Assembly (NCBI RefSeq): GCF_000003815.2 | Contig: NC_049981.1 | Location: forward strand, 5,413,226-5,477,225 | Direction of reading: 5' to 3' | Source: Branchiostoma floridae | Lineage: Eukaryota > Chordata > Leptocardii > Amphioxiformes > Branchiostomatidae | Length of the DNA stretch: 64,000 nucleotides | Shown here: positions 33,001 through 48,000 of the stretch, one piece after another | Layout of the letters: each line of letters begins with the position of its first letter | How positions within the stretch are numbered: the first letter of the stretch is position 1 | Position numbers and translations under genes: made by a program | The notes under the pieces: model-generated | The model's input: only the letters and a program-made list of their open reading frames with translations | Databases searched by the model: none | What the model was told of the DNA's origin: nothing

Positions 33001-36000
33001 CTGAGAAATGCAAACCCTTCGTTCATCATCAAGATCCAAGCTTCTCCCGATGAAAACAGCCACAATATACAAGGCCATCACGACGCACACGGTCACCAGG
33101 GCTATCAGACTTCTGTCCAGGTCAAAGGTGAAAGAACTGCCCAAGTCCAGCGGGTTGGGCGCAACAAAACCAGCAAAGGCTGTCAGGTGGTCACAGTTAC
33201 AGTGGAGCTGCTCATCGGTCGTCTGGGAACCAACCTTGAAAAAATTATTTAAAAAAAATGGATAAATAAATATGGGAAGAGCGTTGGGACCACGAGTTAA
33301 CCCTCAAGCACCCGACCTTTTTTTGCGACTAAAATGACCAAGTGGGGTCCAAACGGACCCCAAAATGTTTTGTTCATAAAATCTCAGTTCCAATTACTAT
33401 CGGTGATCATTGTACATACATTGCTTCGTCAATGTAAGAGGAATATTTTGACATATTAAGATGTTTCTAATGCCACCTCATTATCATAATTTATGCAAAA
33501 TATCAGAAGGACTATGTTTTGCACTAAACCTATTCTGACCAGAAGAGGAATTTTGAGGCCCTCAGCAACTTTTATGTCGCGTAACTCATGAACGGCTAGT
33601 GCTAAAACTACGAAACTTGGTGATATATCACAAAATATTGTTAGCAAAATGTTTTTGTCAATAAAGTAAACTTATCATTATTTGGGGTTGCCATGGCAAC
33701 GGAATTTTGACAGGCATATTTTTGCAAAAAATTTCCAATTTCGATTTAAACATGGTTTTCTTGGTAAACCATGCTTGTTTTCTTACAACAATAAAATTCT
33801 ATGAAGTTCAATGCTATTTTCATGATTCAAAATTTATAATTTATGCTAATTTCATGACGTCATTAGTCAAAATCCAAGATGGCCGCCCTTATTAGCTAAA
33901 TGACGTCATAATGTCGTCATATTATATGGTGATGACACAGAAGTTTCTACGAGGATTTAGTTTTACATGTTTATTATCCCCTAAAAATTTGGTGGTGATA
34001 GGATAAGTAGTTAGGGAGTTAGACTCAACAGTTTGTTTCAAAAACTGCACTTTTTGGCTGGGGTCCGTTTGGACCCCAGACGGACTGATCACGGACTTTC
34101 TTTATAGCTTCCACAGTATTGTACCAATCATCATTAAAACTTAGGAGAAGGTATAGAAGTTATAGACTGACAAAGTCACGGAAGGAATTTTTCTTCAGAT
34201 CAAAAATGTTCAAATGGTACTTCACAATTTACGCCTGGGGTCCAAATGGACCCCACTCGGGTGTTTGAGGGTTTTAAAGACCTCATAAACTGTATCATTT
34301 ATGGTAGAAGATAAGATTTTGTAATAGCCAGAATGTTTGATTAGAAAAATAACACAGTCATTATATTGAAATGTACGGTTTCTAGATTATGATGTTGTGA
34401 ACATTTTCCAAATTTCATAAGTTTCAAAATCTATACAACGAAAGTTACAAGGGAGCTGCGTTTGACAGAATAAATTGATCATAGAATAAGAGAACAGTGG
34501 CAACCTTTTGTCCATTAGCCGAGAAATCACAGGATGTTATAAGCCTAAAGGGATCAGGGTAAGAAGTGAGAAAGTGTGGAGGATGAATGATCATAGAATT
34601 AGTAGGTGCGGATACAAAATACAAATACAACCCACCTCACATCCGCTGTCGGTCCAAAAACTTGACGTTTCGTCGAAGAAAAGACATTTGGATGCTGTGA
34701 TGCTCATGGTGTAGCGAACACTGGAGTCTGACGTCTGTCCGTTCTCGTCAGTGGTTGGAACCCGCTGGAGGCCTACATTTAAACGTATAGGATTCGTTAG
34801 ATAAACTGTCTATTTATCTATTCATCTATTACATCTTGGCCCCTTAAACTTTTAAAAAGCTGACTTCCAAGAGGGGCCTCCATACATGTAAACAGGACAG
34901 GATGTGTTACATTTTGTCAAAGGTAAAACGCCAGTGGATACTAAAAGCGTAAAGGTATAAAGGTAAGAACTTCAAAGCCAAAAAAAGTTAAGAATTTTGA
35001 AGTCTTTAAGAGACTTTGGAAGATAGGTTGATATAGTAGGATGTGACAAAATTGATCAATGGTTTGCTATCTATCGATTACCCTAATAAATTATTTATTC
35101 ATAATGGTAAGAGTCTCATGGAATGTTTTGTCTACTGACACGACATTACCTTATTGATGTATATGATGACAGATCCCATTCAATCGTAAAATGTTAAAGC
35201 AGAATTTAAGCAATACATTCTGAAGGACAGATATATTAAATACATGTCAACAATATGTTCACTTGCCTATTGCCCACTCTTCTCGTTCATTCCCGATATT
35301 TAAAGCTTCCTGGTTCAGAAACCACGTGTACGGGTGTGTAAAGACTCCATTATCTGTTAGAGTAGCATGATGGCTGTAGTCAACAGGTGAGACCACGGCA
35401 CCACGCTTCAGGTAAGCCCTTAACGTGACGTTAACGTCATTGCTGATGACGTCAGGGATGACGCGAATGTAGAGAGCAACACCCGGTTCTGTCGTTTTGA
35501 AATTGTGTAACTGGTGGACCAAAGAAGAGAAAAGGGATCTTTTAGTTAAAGGATTGAAAATGCATAATCACACAACAACAAATAATCCTCTGTCTCGCAT
35601 GAGAGTGTTGATTTGCCAAGTTATTAAGTACTTTAAGCAAAATTTAAGTACTCTGAATATAGTTTGGAATCTTGCAGTACAATTAGGATCTCCTAAATTT
35701 CAACAGAATAGAAGATGGGAGACATGTTTTGTTTACAAATAAGTAGACTAAAAGGTTATTGTACTTTGAGCAATGTGACGTGCTAGTAAGCGATGATCTT
35801 TTCGATGATGATGGCAGGTTCGATCGGCGAAACGAAAACATTGATACACTTTATCAAAACTAGACCTACAGATATTTCCGAAAATAATTCCTTCAGATTG
35901 GCAGAACATAGAATACAGGAATTCTCTTTTACACAACCAGTAAAATCTTGCCTACCTTCCTTTTTAATGCCTATCAGAAATCTTCCTCAGAGAAGAACCC

Positions 36001-39000
36001 GAGGGGACAAGGCGAGGGGATACAAACTTAGACTCTCGCCGCCTACATCGGCTACTTATAGTGGCGAGAAGCAGCACTACAGTAAGAAGCTCTGAGGAAG
36101 ATGTGTGATAGGCATCAGAACATAAGCAGATGAGACGTTACTGGTTGTGTAAAAGGCAACTCTAATGCCTTACCGATATTTGTCTGGTGCTTGATGACGT
36201 TGCCGTGCCGTTTACAACTATTGGATTCTCCAGAGTTATGGGGCTGATATACTCGATACGTTCGTCTTCCTGAAGGTTGGTAACAAGGACTTTCTGTCTT
36301 TCGCCGAGGACAGAAAGTCCCAGGACTGGGGTTCTGACATCTTCGGCGTTATTTCCGTATTCGAAAGGGTTGCGTGGTGTAAAGTAAGTCTGCAAGATAA
36401 AACACACAACATCAAAGCAACACATAAGTTTTACCAATTGTCAGAAATGCAGGACGTTTCCCTTACACTTCGTTCTCTAGCTACAGTGATTTTTGGATAC
36501 AGTTCTGAGCCTCAATATCCAAGGATATATGATTATGTTTGGTTGTAAAGATCCACCTGGACAGTGTATAACAAAGTTGAGTTCACGCGTGGCTTGGACA
36601 GATATCGCGAGAAATAGGACATCAATACTAAATGTGTAGAATTTGTAATTTTGGAATATCATTGAAGGTCCTCATTGATGAATGATATTCTTAATTCCTT
36701 GTATCTCATTTTATGAGTATTCAAACATACAGACCTGAGATCCGATAGTTCCGTTGACACAAAGCTTCGACGAAGTGTTCTCCGGGATTTGAAAGTACGC
36801 CCTCGTATCTACCTGGGTCTGTATTACCCGCGCCCCGAGTCCGTCACAGCTGGACCTCGCCAAGGACATCAGGAACTCCTTGGCCTGGACCAGAGTCGGC
36901 TTCTCGTCTCGGTTCTTCCTCGAGATCATTGTGAAAGACAACTCGTCGATAGTTTCGAAGGTGGTGGTGGTTGCCTGCTTGTTCTATTTGTATATAAGGG
37001 ATAACAGATGTAAAATCAAAGCAGCATTGTTCTTGATCATGTTAATCTATTTACAAAATCTCCACCATCTTTAGAGCATTTGTGTGGGTCAAACGTGGCT
37101 TAAACTTGATACAATCCACCGCCCAAGTTGAGTGGTGATCTGTGGTTCCTATGAAATATACAACCACTATCTTACCTTCACTACATTGATGCTATTGATC
37201 ATGTAATGTGTGTGTGTGTGTCATTTGCAGTCAAAAGTGGACAGACTTCCATAAGGGAAATCGATTATAGTGTCACCTTTTGGAAGTCTGTGGTCTTGTT
37301 TGTCAGTTGTGCCTCCAACCTCCCTCTGTCCACGCTTTGACTGGAAGCGTCCAGAATGTTTACGGCACCTGGAATAGGAAACTGACTGCGTAAACTGTCG
37401 TCTTATTCAATAACTGTCATAAATTTGCTTGCTTGATAAAGAGCAAGTTTTATTGGTTCTGTTGCAAGCGTCGTGGGCCATGCAAATTTTCATCCTGGGA
37501 ATCTTCGCCGTTCTTTCCTTGAAGAGGTTCATCAGTCACGTATGAATAGAGTTACTCCAAATTTTCTTCAAGCAATGACTGTTTTTGAAGGTAAGGTACA
37601 TAACTCCAAATTTCCGACAGCTGACAGTCCATCTCACTCACGTGCACGGATTATGACCTAGTCTCGATCTCTCGAGATAACACGAGAACTAGGCTAGGCT
37701 TGCGTAGACGTCCCCGTGTTCTCTCGCGAGTCTAGGTCATTCTCTGTGAGCAAGATGGACTGTCAGCCGTCAAAAAGTTATCGCCGTTCTCTAATTTATT
37801 TTGTCTGTTTTTACAGCAAGACAATGCTGTATTACCTGTGACCAGGTGGGCCGCTATGCCTTCCAGCTCCTCCGTTCCAATCTCTGATGCCTCAGTCGTC
37901 AGCACTTCTCCTAACGTCTTTAAAGTGTCAGCCGCCCTTACCTATAGGTACACACATGTGTGTCAACCAATTGAGGGGGTAGAGGTTATTGCTTACTGAC
38001 TATAAGGTATAGGAACGTTCGTTGTGTCTGTGTTTCTTTTTTTGTTTGCCTTTTGTCAGCAGGACTACTAACTGGTTGAGTTACTAGTGTTATGTCTTTT
38101 TTTCTTAATAGTCCTCTTTAAGAAAATGGAACACTATTCTGAAGCAACCACTTTTCGGCATTAACTGGAAAGTTAATCTGACTTGTTAGTCATTCTGTAT
38201 GAACTGTAATATGCAACACAAAAATGATCTTTTTGACTAATTGACTCCAGTCTAGTATTTGTCAAGAAATGTACAACCCTGCTTCTATGGCGTCACGTTC
38301 TGTATATACCCCCACCTTTCAGCATGTTATAAACTGCAGATCGCATATCTTACTCTAAGCTACACATAAAATCAACTAACCTGAGACTCATCCGACAGTT
38401 CTTCCGGCTTGTTGGTCACGTGTTCCAGCGTGCCTGACACCTGTTTCACCTGCTGCACGTCCAGCACCTGCACCTGCTCCAGGATGTCAACCATTCGATC
38501 ACGTGCCTAAAAGTTAAAAGAAAACAATGGTGAATAGTGTATTTCGCATTGAATAACATCATAATTGTAAACTTAATGATCAGCTTGTGTGTTGTCGTAG
38601 TTATTGCTTTAGTCATCGCTATCTTTGTTGTAACGTAAAACGTCTCAAGAGGAAGAGAACACTATAAACAACAAACAAACAAACAAGAACGATTTGATAC
38701 TTGGAACCAATGATTGTTCATTTTTAGAACTACTAAATACAAGGCAGCCTATCAGAAAAAAAATAAGCAGGACATATTCATGTAATATTCTACACAAAAT
38801 TGACCAAATACTACACTGGTGAAGGTATAGTTTCTATTGTGTTTTTCAAACACTAGATAAACTATACCTTCACCAGCAACTATATCTTAAAAGATGTATT
38901 TCGTCTCCTTACTTTAGTATATGCCTCTGTTGTATTGTCGACGTCGGTTCCGTTGACGACGTTCAGCACAGACGCCGCGCTGGCAATTGATGACGTAGTC

Positions 39001-42000
39001 TGTTGTACGTTATCGACGTCCGCGTCATCTAGAACAGTCTCAACAAACTCTTCAATATTTTCCGGTGGTCTTACCTGCATAATGGTGGAATATTCAGCAA
39101 AGCTGTAAATAATAACAATGAACTAAACTGCAATACGTAAAATATTAGAATAAGTGTAATGAACTAATTATATCAATCAAACTCAAACACGTTCAGAATA
39201 CGGTGTTTCGTCACTCTCCTTAGCAAACAATCTAATACCGTCAAACCTGTCCAAGACGATCAACCGGGGGACCGGGAAAAACGGTCGATTTGGGCAGGAG
39301 GTCGTTGAGAAGAGTATCGACTTAAAACATGCCCGATGCAAACTGTAAATTGTAAATTTAACCCCAAGCTTTTATCGAGCTTTTATGCGATACAGTGTTT
39401 TAAAGCTCAATATTTGTACACTAACGTTTTAGACAGTAAGGGAACTTTGATGCTGTCAGTTACTATACAAGCCTTCATGCGTCGCTGTGTTCTTGATCGC
39501 CATATCTGAAATAACTAAGCTACGGTGCACCTTTCGAATTCGATGCCCGGTACGTCCTCATAGCGTACTTACCCACGAGGGTGAATGTACAGTACAGTTG
39601 GACAAAAGCATTACACAGATCTTTCTTTAAAAAGTATGAGGCTATAAACGTTTCAGCAGTCGTTCACTTCATAATGATATAGATTAAAAAAAAAAAAAAC
39701 TTCTGTAACAACTAAAGTCGGATTTTCTTACAACGAAATTTCCTCCCATATTACAGTAGACTGCCCGATTGAACCACCCATTGACCGCCGCCATCCTTAT
39801 TCTAAACATAACATTGTAATGGCAGTCAAAATCCGATGCAAACTGGCCTATTCGGCACAAAATCGCGCTAGTAATCATAAAAAATCGACGAAAACCTCAA
39901 TTTTGAAAATGATGCGGTCGTTATGGGTCCCAATTTGGGCCGGTCGCGGTCGCGTTGGCCAGGTGGTCGTTGAGAAAAGGTCGCTTAATGCTTACGTCAA
40001 TGGGGAAAAAAATCGGGACCGAGAAAAAGCGGTTGAAATGGCAAGGTGGTCGCTGAGAAGAGGTGGTCGCTCGGGCAGGTTTGACTGTATGTCATAAATA
40101 TATGCGTAAACATTTTCACTTGCTACACTGTGTATTAGCCTGGTTTCCAGCAGCATTTTAGCTGCAGGTCTCCTTCGTCCTCTTCCGTTCATGGAACGGA
40201 CAAGATAACTAATATAGTTGGATACCAGAATACTATTTATCGCATGTACCCATACAAAATTGCACTCTCACATTTGTTGTGACACTTGTGATGCTAAAAG
40301 CACCTACTGCATCGGTCACACGGATGACTATCTCCAGCTCATAGTTCTCGTCTGGATCTCCTATAGGTAGTCTGATAGGAGGGGTGCTGGGGGCCTGAGT
40401 CATGAACAACGGTAAAGTCAGATTATGTCGACTCCTAATCACATGTTTAGTCGTAATAATATTAAACCATCAGTTTTCATTCGTTTAACAAAAAGATCAA
40501 CCATTTTATGAATCGCACATAGTAGCTGCAAAATGAAAAAATAGGAAAACAGTTATAAAAAGTGAATGAACAAAAGTGAAAAATCTATTGATATGTTTCC
40601 TTAATCCAACCATAATCTCTGTGATTATTCATACTCTTCAAGTTCAACCTTCCAGATTACTTAGTATTCATATTTTAAAAAGTACTTTTCATTCGCATGC
40701 TGGCATCAGTTTTGGAGTTCCCACACGTTGTCATCCAAATAATCAAATCAACATAAACTTTCCAACAAACAATGTGCCTCTCCAATTGCCTAGTCCGACC
40801 TCTAAACACTGCCATGTAAAAAGGTACACCTACATTTCAAAAGGAAAGTTCTTTGACTTTGACTGTTCTTTGAAAGTTCTTTGACTTTGATTGATGCAGA
40901 AATAGATTGTATGATATAGATACAAGAGATTAAGAGAGGAGAGATAGATCACAGAGTTAACAATGCATTATACACATGCTAAAGACATCTTGCTGACGTG
41001 CTCGTTTAGTTATAATATACACAACTATGCAATAATATATTCAGCCATGGGATACATGTACATAGCAGAAAACTCACGGGCCCGCTGTATAGAAGGTATT
41101 GGTTGGATCTGGTGGTTGAGTTGACGGAGGCCACTTTGACATCTGCTGCCGTGTACTCAAAGTCATAGCGCAGAGGGAGATCCGGGTCGCTGAATCCTGG
41201 AAACAATGCACTATTATCTACCTGAAACACTGGAGCAAAGTGTCGGTGGCAATCTCAGTAAAGCTCTAGTTCTCACAACTCTCGCGAGAGGTAGATCACT
41301 CCGTGAACAAGATGTACTGATAACCATAAAAACGGGTGTTTACCTTTAAAAATGTAGTCATTGCGTGATTAAAATTCTATCAATTGTGTACATTCGTGAC
41401 TAGTGAATCTCTTCAACGATATTCATGACAACTGACATTGTAAAGTCACCCAGAGGAGACTTGACATTGATAATGATGTATTCAAATGATACACACTGAA
41501 TTGTCCCGACTTAAACCATTTAAGACACGAATGTACCAATAGGTCTGATACAATATCTTAGGTTGAAACATATTTTCAAGAATTACCTTGACAGTGTATC
41601 TCAAAGAATCCAGCCGGGTTACCCAACGAGTGGACTGCACAGGTCCCTACAGTCGGTGGTTGAGTAACTGTGAAAGAGTACTCGGCAGAACCAGACTCCC
41701 CTGTGTTAATGTCCGTCACCATAGACGTCACAATGTACTGGACTTGCTGCTTGAGATAAAGTATAAAGTGTTAATCATATGCACATAGAATTTGTGAACT
41801 TCTAGGACATCGACATGATCTATCACGACGCGAAACAAGTAACAACTACAGGCAGAAAGGGTGGCAATTTAGAGGACAGCCAGAATATGGAAAACAAGTC
41901 TACTTTGCTAAAAGCAAAAACAGCACCGTAATTTCTTTTACTTGTCTGGAGCGGTTAAGCGAATGAAAACCGTATCGACTCTGTGGTCACATTCAAAGTT

Positions 42001-45000
42001 TATTCATATAAATTAACATACCGGGTGAAAGACCTCCGCCCTGAACGTCACGTAGTCTTGACTTTTGTCATTCAGTATGTTTGTCCTCCAGTCTGCGTCT
42101 GTCCAAGTCCTAGCTCCTCCCTGTGTCTGCACCAATGTCCAGTTGTACCTGTAGTTGTCGGGATCTGCTCGACAGTTGCTGCACAGCACGGACAGTCTCA
42201 TCTTTTCACCGGAGTTGATTTTGGGACCGCAGGTTCCGTAGATTGTGTCACAACTGTGGAAAATATTTACACAAAATATATGACAGAACCATACAAAATA
42301 TTACAATTCTTTTCACTTCCTCGTTATTCTTGTAGTAGGAATAAAAAGGTACATTTATATTATTCTGCCCCTGTACAATCTCAATGTTTAAAGCCTACAC
42401 AGTTGGAAAAGAGACTGTTAAAAGCCCGCGAAAATCATTACCTATTGCAGACCAGGTAATACTTGTAAATGCAAACAAAATGATTACATCTGCAACCATA
42501 GGGGTATTCGGCTAGAAATACAATCTTTGAAACTATGAACTGATATTTTAGACTTACATGACTGATGACTGTGGAATGGTCGAATTAACCACCTTTATGA
42601 CCTGACTTGCAGAAGCACTGACCCTGTTGGGTGCTGACACCTCCACGGTAAACGTCAGCTCAGAGTTAAGTGAATCCCGGTTGGTATTTACTGTAAGGAG
42701 ACCATCGGTTCCTCCATGCAATGCTGGGCAAACTCCATCTGAAAAATACATACATTTTACACAAGATGTTGTATACTTCAATGCAATTGCTTATGACCTA
42801 ATACGTAATCTCGTAATTGTCTCTTAAAAGAGAGCAGGGTGTATTCTAATGAAGACATTGATGGTGCCATGAAGATATGCCAGCGGTCAGATCTTAGTGC
42901 GTTGGGCGTAGGCGTCGCTCCACAATGAGACTAATAAAATAAGCTGCTTCTATGTACACAAAGCATTAGTGCTGTAACGGCGGGGTGTTTGGTCCATAGC
43001 GCAGATGTTCTGAGTTCGAATCAGTTGGTGTGTTACGTATCTTGTGAGTCGGGTGGAAATGCAAGCTTCAGTCTGGGCCGTCCCGCAGATAGGACATGAA
43101 ATGGAGGCCTTGTGTTTGTCACAGTTTGGGCAGAGCCATACCCCGGCCACGCTAAATATCACTTATCGAGCAGGGGTCTTTCCTGGTGTGAGTCACCTGT
43201 TATATCAATTAATTGTGGTATATCTCAATAATAAACATTACTTACTGATAGGATCACAAGACCAGCTATAGTCCAGGTCCGCGCTCCTTGATATGATACC
43301 GTCTGGATCCGATGACAGCGCGGCCGCATCTATGGTAAATGCACCAACTCCGACCTGCCTTCTGGCCCCTCCCAAAATTCCAGCAATGAGAGGGGAGGGC
43401 GTGATGGTCACCGATGTGTTATGACTTATACCCGATACTACAACCCCTGTGGTAGTCTCAGTCACATTCACAGTGAGTCTAAACAGGTGTACACCATAAT
43501 CGAGTGTTCTAGGAGGAACCAGAATGTCTGCTTTTGTGGAAACAACACCGGCAAGGACTTGCCAATCTTTTCCACTAGGAAGAATTGCCTCCCATTTGTA
43601 ATCAAAATTACGTTTCTCAATGCAGTTTTCACTAACGCTGAGTCGACTGTTCAGAGTAAAGGCTCGACTGCGCGCGATTGGTGTTCCCCCACCCAAAATA
43701 TTTACATCAGGTGAGCAGTAGGTGCATCCGTATCCACCAGGTGTATTTATGCAGGTAGATCCTTGAGGACAAGCGGCTACCGTTGTGTTCTCTGTACACT
43801 CATCGAGATCTGAAATACAGGGTGTAGTAACTGTTATAACATCAATATCATACAAAGCAAACAATTGATATGATAACAATTGAAAGAAGTGAAGTGCCCC
43901 TTTGTTTATTAAAAGTCACATATTGATATTCGTGATATACATCGTCAACAGAATATGCTCAATAAATCATAGTTCCTAGATTATAACACATCATTCTATT
44001 ATTCCATAAGGTACTTGGGGGTCTATATTTTCGTGAACTAAAAACAGTACCTGTCACTGTTGCCTCAACAAACGGAAATGATGAGTTTTCCATGTTATTG
44101 TCGATGTAGTTCTGCAATCGGTCCTCCAACGTAGCAGGTAACAAAGGTGCATCTCCTTCGACAAATGCCAATGACTGAACGGCAACCAAGCTGCCCCTAT
44201 CAAATCTTATCAACTCTGGGCTCCCAAATCGCCTGGTTTTCGCCATGGAATCCAACATGTAGTTAAACTGTAGTGGAAGAGGGGTAGTATTAGTGATCAA
44301 TTGTCCAATATGTCACATCATTTAAAACAATCGATACAAAGATATCGACAAAACAAAAGTACAGCGACTTTTGCAAGATCTGTACAGAACTATATACATA
44401 AAATCGATGAATGTGTAGCATTCCACGAAAAATAATATGTGTTTTGTAAGCCCAACGGACTACGGAATATTGAACAAAAATCACCAATGGCAAAGGTAAC
44501 TTTGAATAGAAAAAAGACACATTGGAGTAGCATATGTCTGGAATGGACAATTATGATGCTGGTAAGAATTGGTCAAAGACATTCGTGCATCAAGTTCATC
44601 GATTCTATTGAAATTCATTCAGATCAGGATACGGAAGGATAGAATACACACCTGACGCAAATGTTCTCTCTTGCTCTGTTCATACTGTGGTCCACTGGTT
44701 GCATGTTTGTCAGGGTCGTAGTCGAAACCATCATTATAGACAGTGTGGACGTAGAACTTGTTAAAAGCTGTGAAAAATGTGTGACACGTTTAAATGATCA
44801 TAGAAATGGCTCCATGTATTAGTAGCGCCTATGACAATCAAGCAGTAAGGATGTTTCGCCGGTGTACACATTCCAAAGCTTTTGAGAAATCAAGGAGTTT
44901 TACGCCTTCAGAATCAAGAACCTCGAGGAAGTCTCTCGACAAATTGATTATGATGATGATTATGATTTCGTAGGATTTCGTCTATTTTCCCTAAGGCCTA

Positions 45001-48000
45001 CCATCCCAACACATACACTACAGATTAAGTAACATGTCTTATATCCATCTTGAATGAATTTTTACGCTTACGAGGGGGTGGGGGGGTGGGTGAGTACACC
45101 ATATTATACCTGTACATTTGTCTTGGAACCGTACGAGCCATGGAAGACAGTCACATCTGTAGCTTCCTATTGTGTTCACGCAGCGTTCCCGGGATCCTTC
45201 GCAGGGAGACGTTCTGCACTCATCTACATCTGTGCAAAGAAGAGATTATGAAAAAAAACTCTTCGATATATAGAAAATATGCCGATGGAGTTTAGACATC
45301 TAGGTAATAGGATACGCCAAAAAGACTGAATACGTATACGGTAGGGTAGGATTGCAAGTGCAGGAATGTTCGACACGTAAAGGCCTCTATCCTTCATCGG
45401 CTTGAGCGACGTTACTATTTATGAATAATGCCAGAATGATCCAATCACAATTCTAAATAAGTATATTGCTATCATGGTGTCATTCATCTGTGTTGAACAG
45501 ACATTAGAAAACAAAGATCTTTTGTTGTCATTGCGTTTTTCACATTTTCCATGCTCTTTTCTATAAAGGTCTTCTTTTATATCATTTTTCCTTTTCTTGT
45601 ACGCGTAGGTGTTAACATTTCAAATCCTTACCTTTACAAATGCGTCCATCTCCAGCCCATCCACTGTTACATGTACAAATTGGAGTACCATCTTGACAGG
45701 AGGCTTGGTCATGGCAGGACGTTGGACACGTGGCTTGTAGGCGGGTGCCGGGTGTAGAACCTATGGTACTTATGGAAATAGGTGGCCGAATCGAAATGGC
45801 TGAGCTGATTGTTGAAGCTGTGGTACTCATTGAAACTGGTGTACGGTCCAAAATTCCTGTTTGGGTTGTTGAAATTTTGGTACTTGTGAAAATAGTTGGA
45901 CGGGTTGATATTCCTTTGCTGGGTGTTGAACCTCTGGTACTTGTGGCATCAGGTGGTCGGGTGAATATTTCTGTAAAGATTAACAACAAGATTAAACAAC
46001 AAAACAAGATTACTAACCTTTTGTGGAGGGCTTTGCTTCAGGTCTCGGAAGCTATTTATTGTCAATGGGGTAGTGAAATAGAGGTTGGTCAATAATTGTT
46101 CATTTGTGCACTTAAGATGTATGAATAGTGTCCTTCCTCCCACAAGCTAATTCTTAAACAGATAAAAAAGGTATTATGTCATGCACCATTCATTGTCTGT
46201 GTATAGTTGTTTGTAATTTTGATTGCAAGTCAACATAATTCTCTTATGTTTAGTTCTACAGATACTGAAAAGATCTTCAAAGGTAAGTTATCTAAAAAAG
46301 AAAGATTATTGGTTATGTTCAAAGTCGTCTAACCTGTGCATGTTGGGACTTTGCTGCTCCATGTTCCGTCAGCTTGGCATGTCATCAGAGAGACTCCGTT
46401 CAGTTGGTATCTCGAGTTACAGGTGACCGTAACCTGGTTCGGGTAGGAGTATGCCGGTCCGGGAGGACTCAGCGCTCCGTTAGTCGGGATTGTCAACGGC
46501 GGACATGGTCTGGCTGAAAACGGCAATGACCTTTAATTACGACGATCGATTTATGTACAAACACTTGTTGATACATACCTGTCTAACATATTTAGAACCA
46601 GTTCTCTCTAATCAGATAATCCATGATGAAAGTGTCTATACAGTAATTCAATGACAATTACTGGTATATCAACTTGAAAGAGGACTTACGTGTGCATGTT
46701 CCAACAGGGTTGCTCCATGTTCCGTCAGCTTGGCACGTCACAAAAGAGAGTCCGTTCAGCTGGTATCCCGAGTTACAGGTGACTGTAACCTGGTTCGGGT
46801 AGGAGTACTGTCCGGGAGGACTCAGCGCTCCGTTAGTTGGGGCCGTCAACCTCGGACATGGTCTGGCTGAAATGGTTTAAGAGTTTTGTTCACGAACGTT
46901 TTGAGTCAAATTATGTGCACTGAGTGACTTCTTCTGTCGACTTTTGGATTTAGGAATAAGTGTTACACGTCTAATGATCTAGCCACTACTAATTTTCATC
47001 TCCTAATGCCCTGTCACATTATCCGCGATCTTCGGGCGTATCGATGGAAGATCGGCCATATTTAATATCGACAGAGGGTTGTACGTATTTTTCACCTGAA
47101 AACCCGTCCCTGTGAAATATAAGCCATACTTTGTACCTTGTACAGTTGTTGTGCAATAAAGTTAAGATTATAACCGAGACTCGGGCGATTGCCGCAGAAT
47201 CGTCGTCCGATCGATTTTCGCCAAATGTGACAGGGTTATAAGGCCACCATCCCTCTAGACGTACGGCGATCGAGCTGCGACCTCGATGCAGCCTGGACTT
47301 CTGTAGCCATTGACTTCATATTTCATTCAAGACGTTAAAGTATGAATACAATGACCACAAAACATCCAAAGCTTGAAAAGACTTATTTTCTGTGAAATTC
47401 GATGAACACTCTAGATCTGTCAAATCGCTCGGTTACCTCCCTGGTGAAATAGTAGTATAAACGGTCTTTCTTGTTACCTGATTTGTTCTGTTCTACAGAC
47501 AGTCACTGAAGAAAGACAGCGTATGCTCAAAATCTTGACCGCTTCTATATCATCTACAGAGTGATTGTTACATCGCGTGAAACCAGTGTGCTTATTTTCA
47601 ACTAATAGTTTAGGATTAATGTAAGAGACACAGTTGACTAAATTGTCTATTGATTAAAAGTCATCTTACGTTCACATGTTGGAACAGGATTAGTCCACGT
47701 TGTGTCTGCTTGACACGTCACACTTGATGCTCCATTCAGCAGGTATCCCGCGTTACATCGGAACGTCACCGTTTCCCCGTAGGAGTTCCCTCCAGTAGGG
47801 GGTGTTCGTGCTCCGTTAGCTGGGGCCATCAACAACGAACATTTTCCGCCTGAAATTTTCAAAAAAACTTTTTATTATGGGATCTGTTTCTGTACTGAAG
47901 ATAAACAGTTTGTACGTACTATTTTGCTATTACGCTAGCTCCTTGAGAGCATCACCCAAAAGGGAAACAGATCTATGAGGTAAACAGGTTAAGATCACAA

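Noticed and set aside
42950-43162. Antisense frame with CPNC and CPIC pairs resembling a zinc ribbon
   Set aside because: It is the reverse strand of a SINE whose second copy lies at 52.4 kb. There is no gene context.
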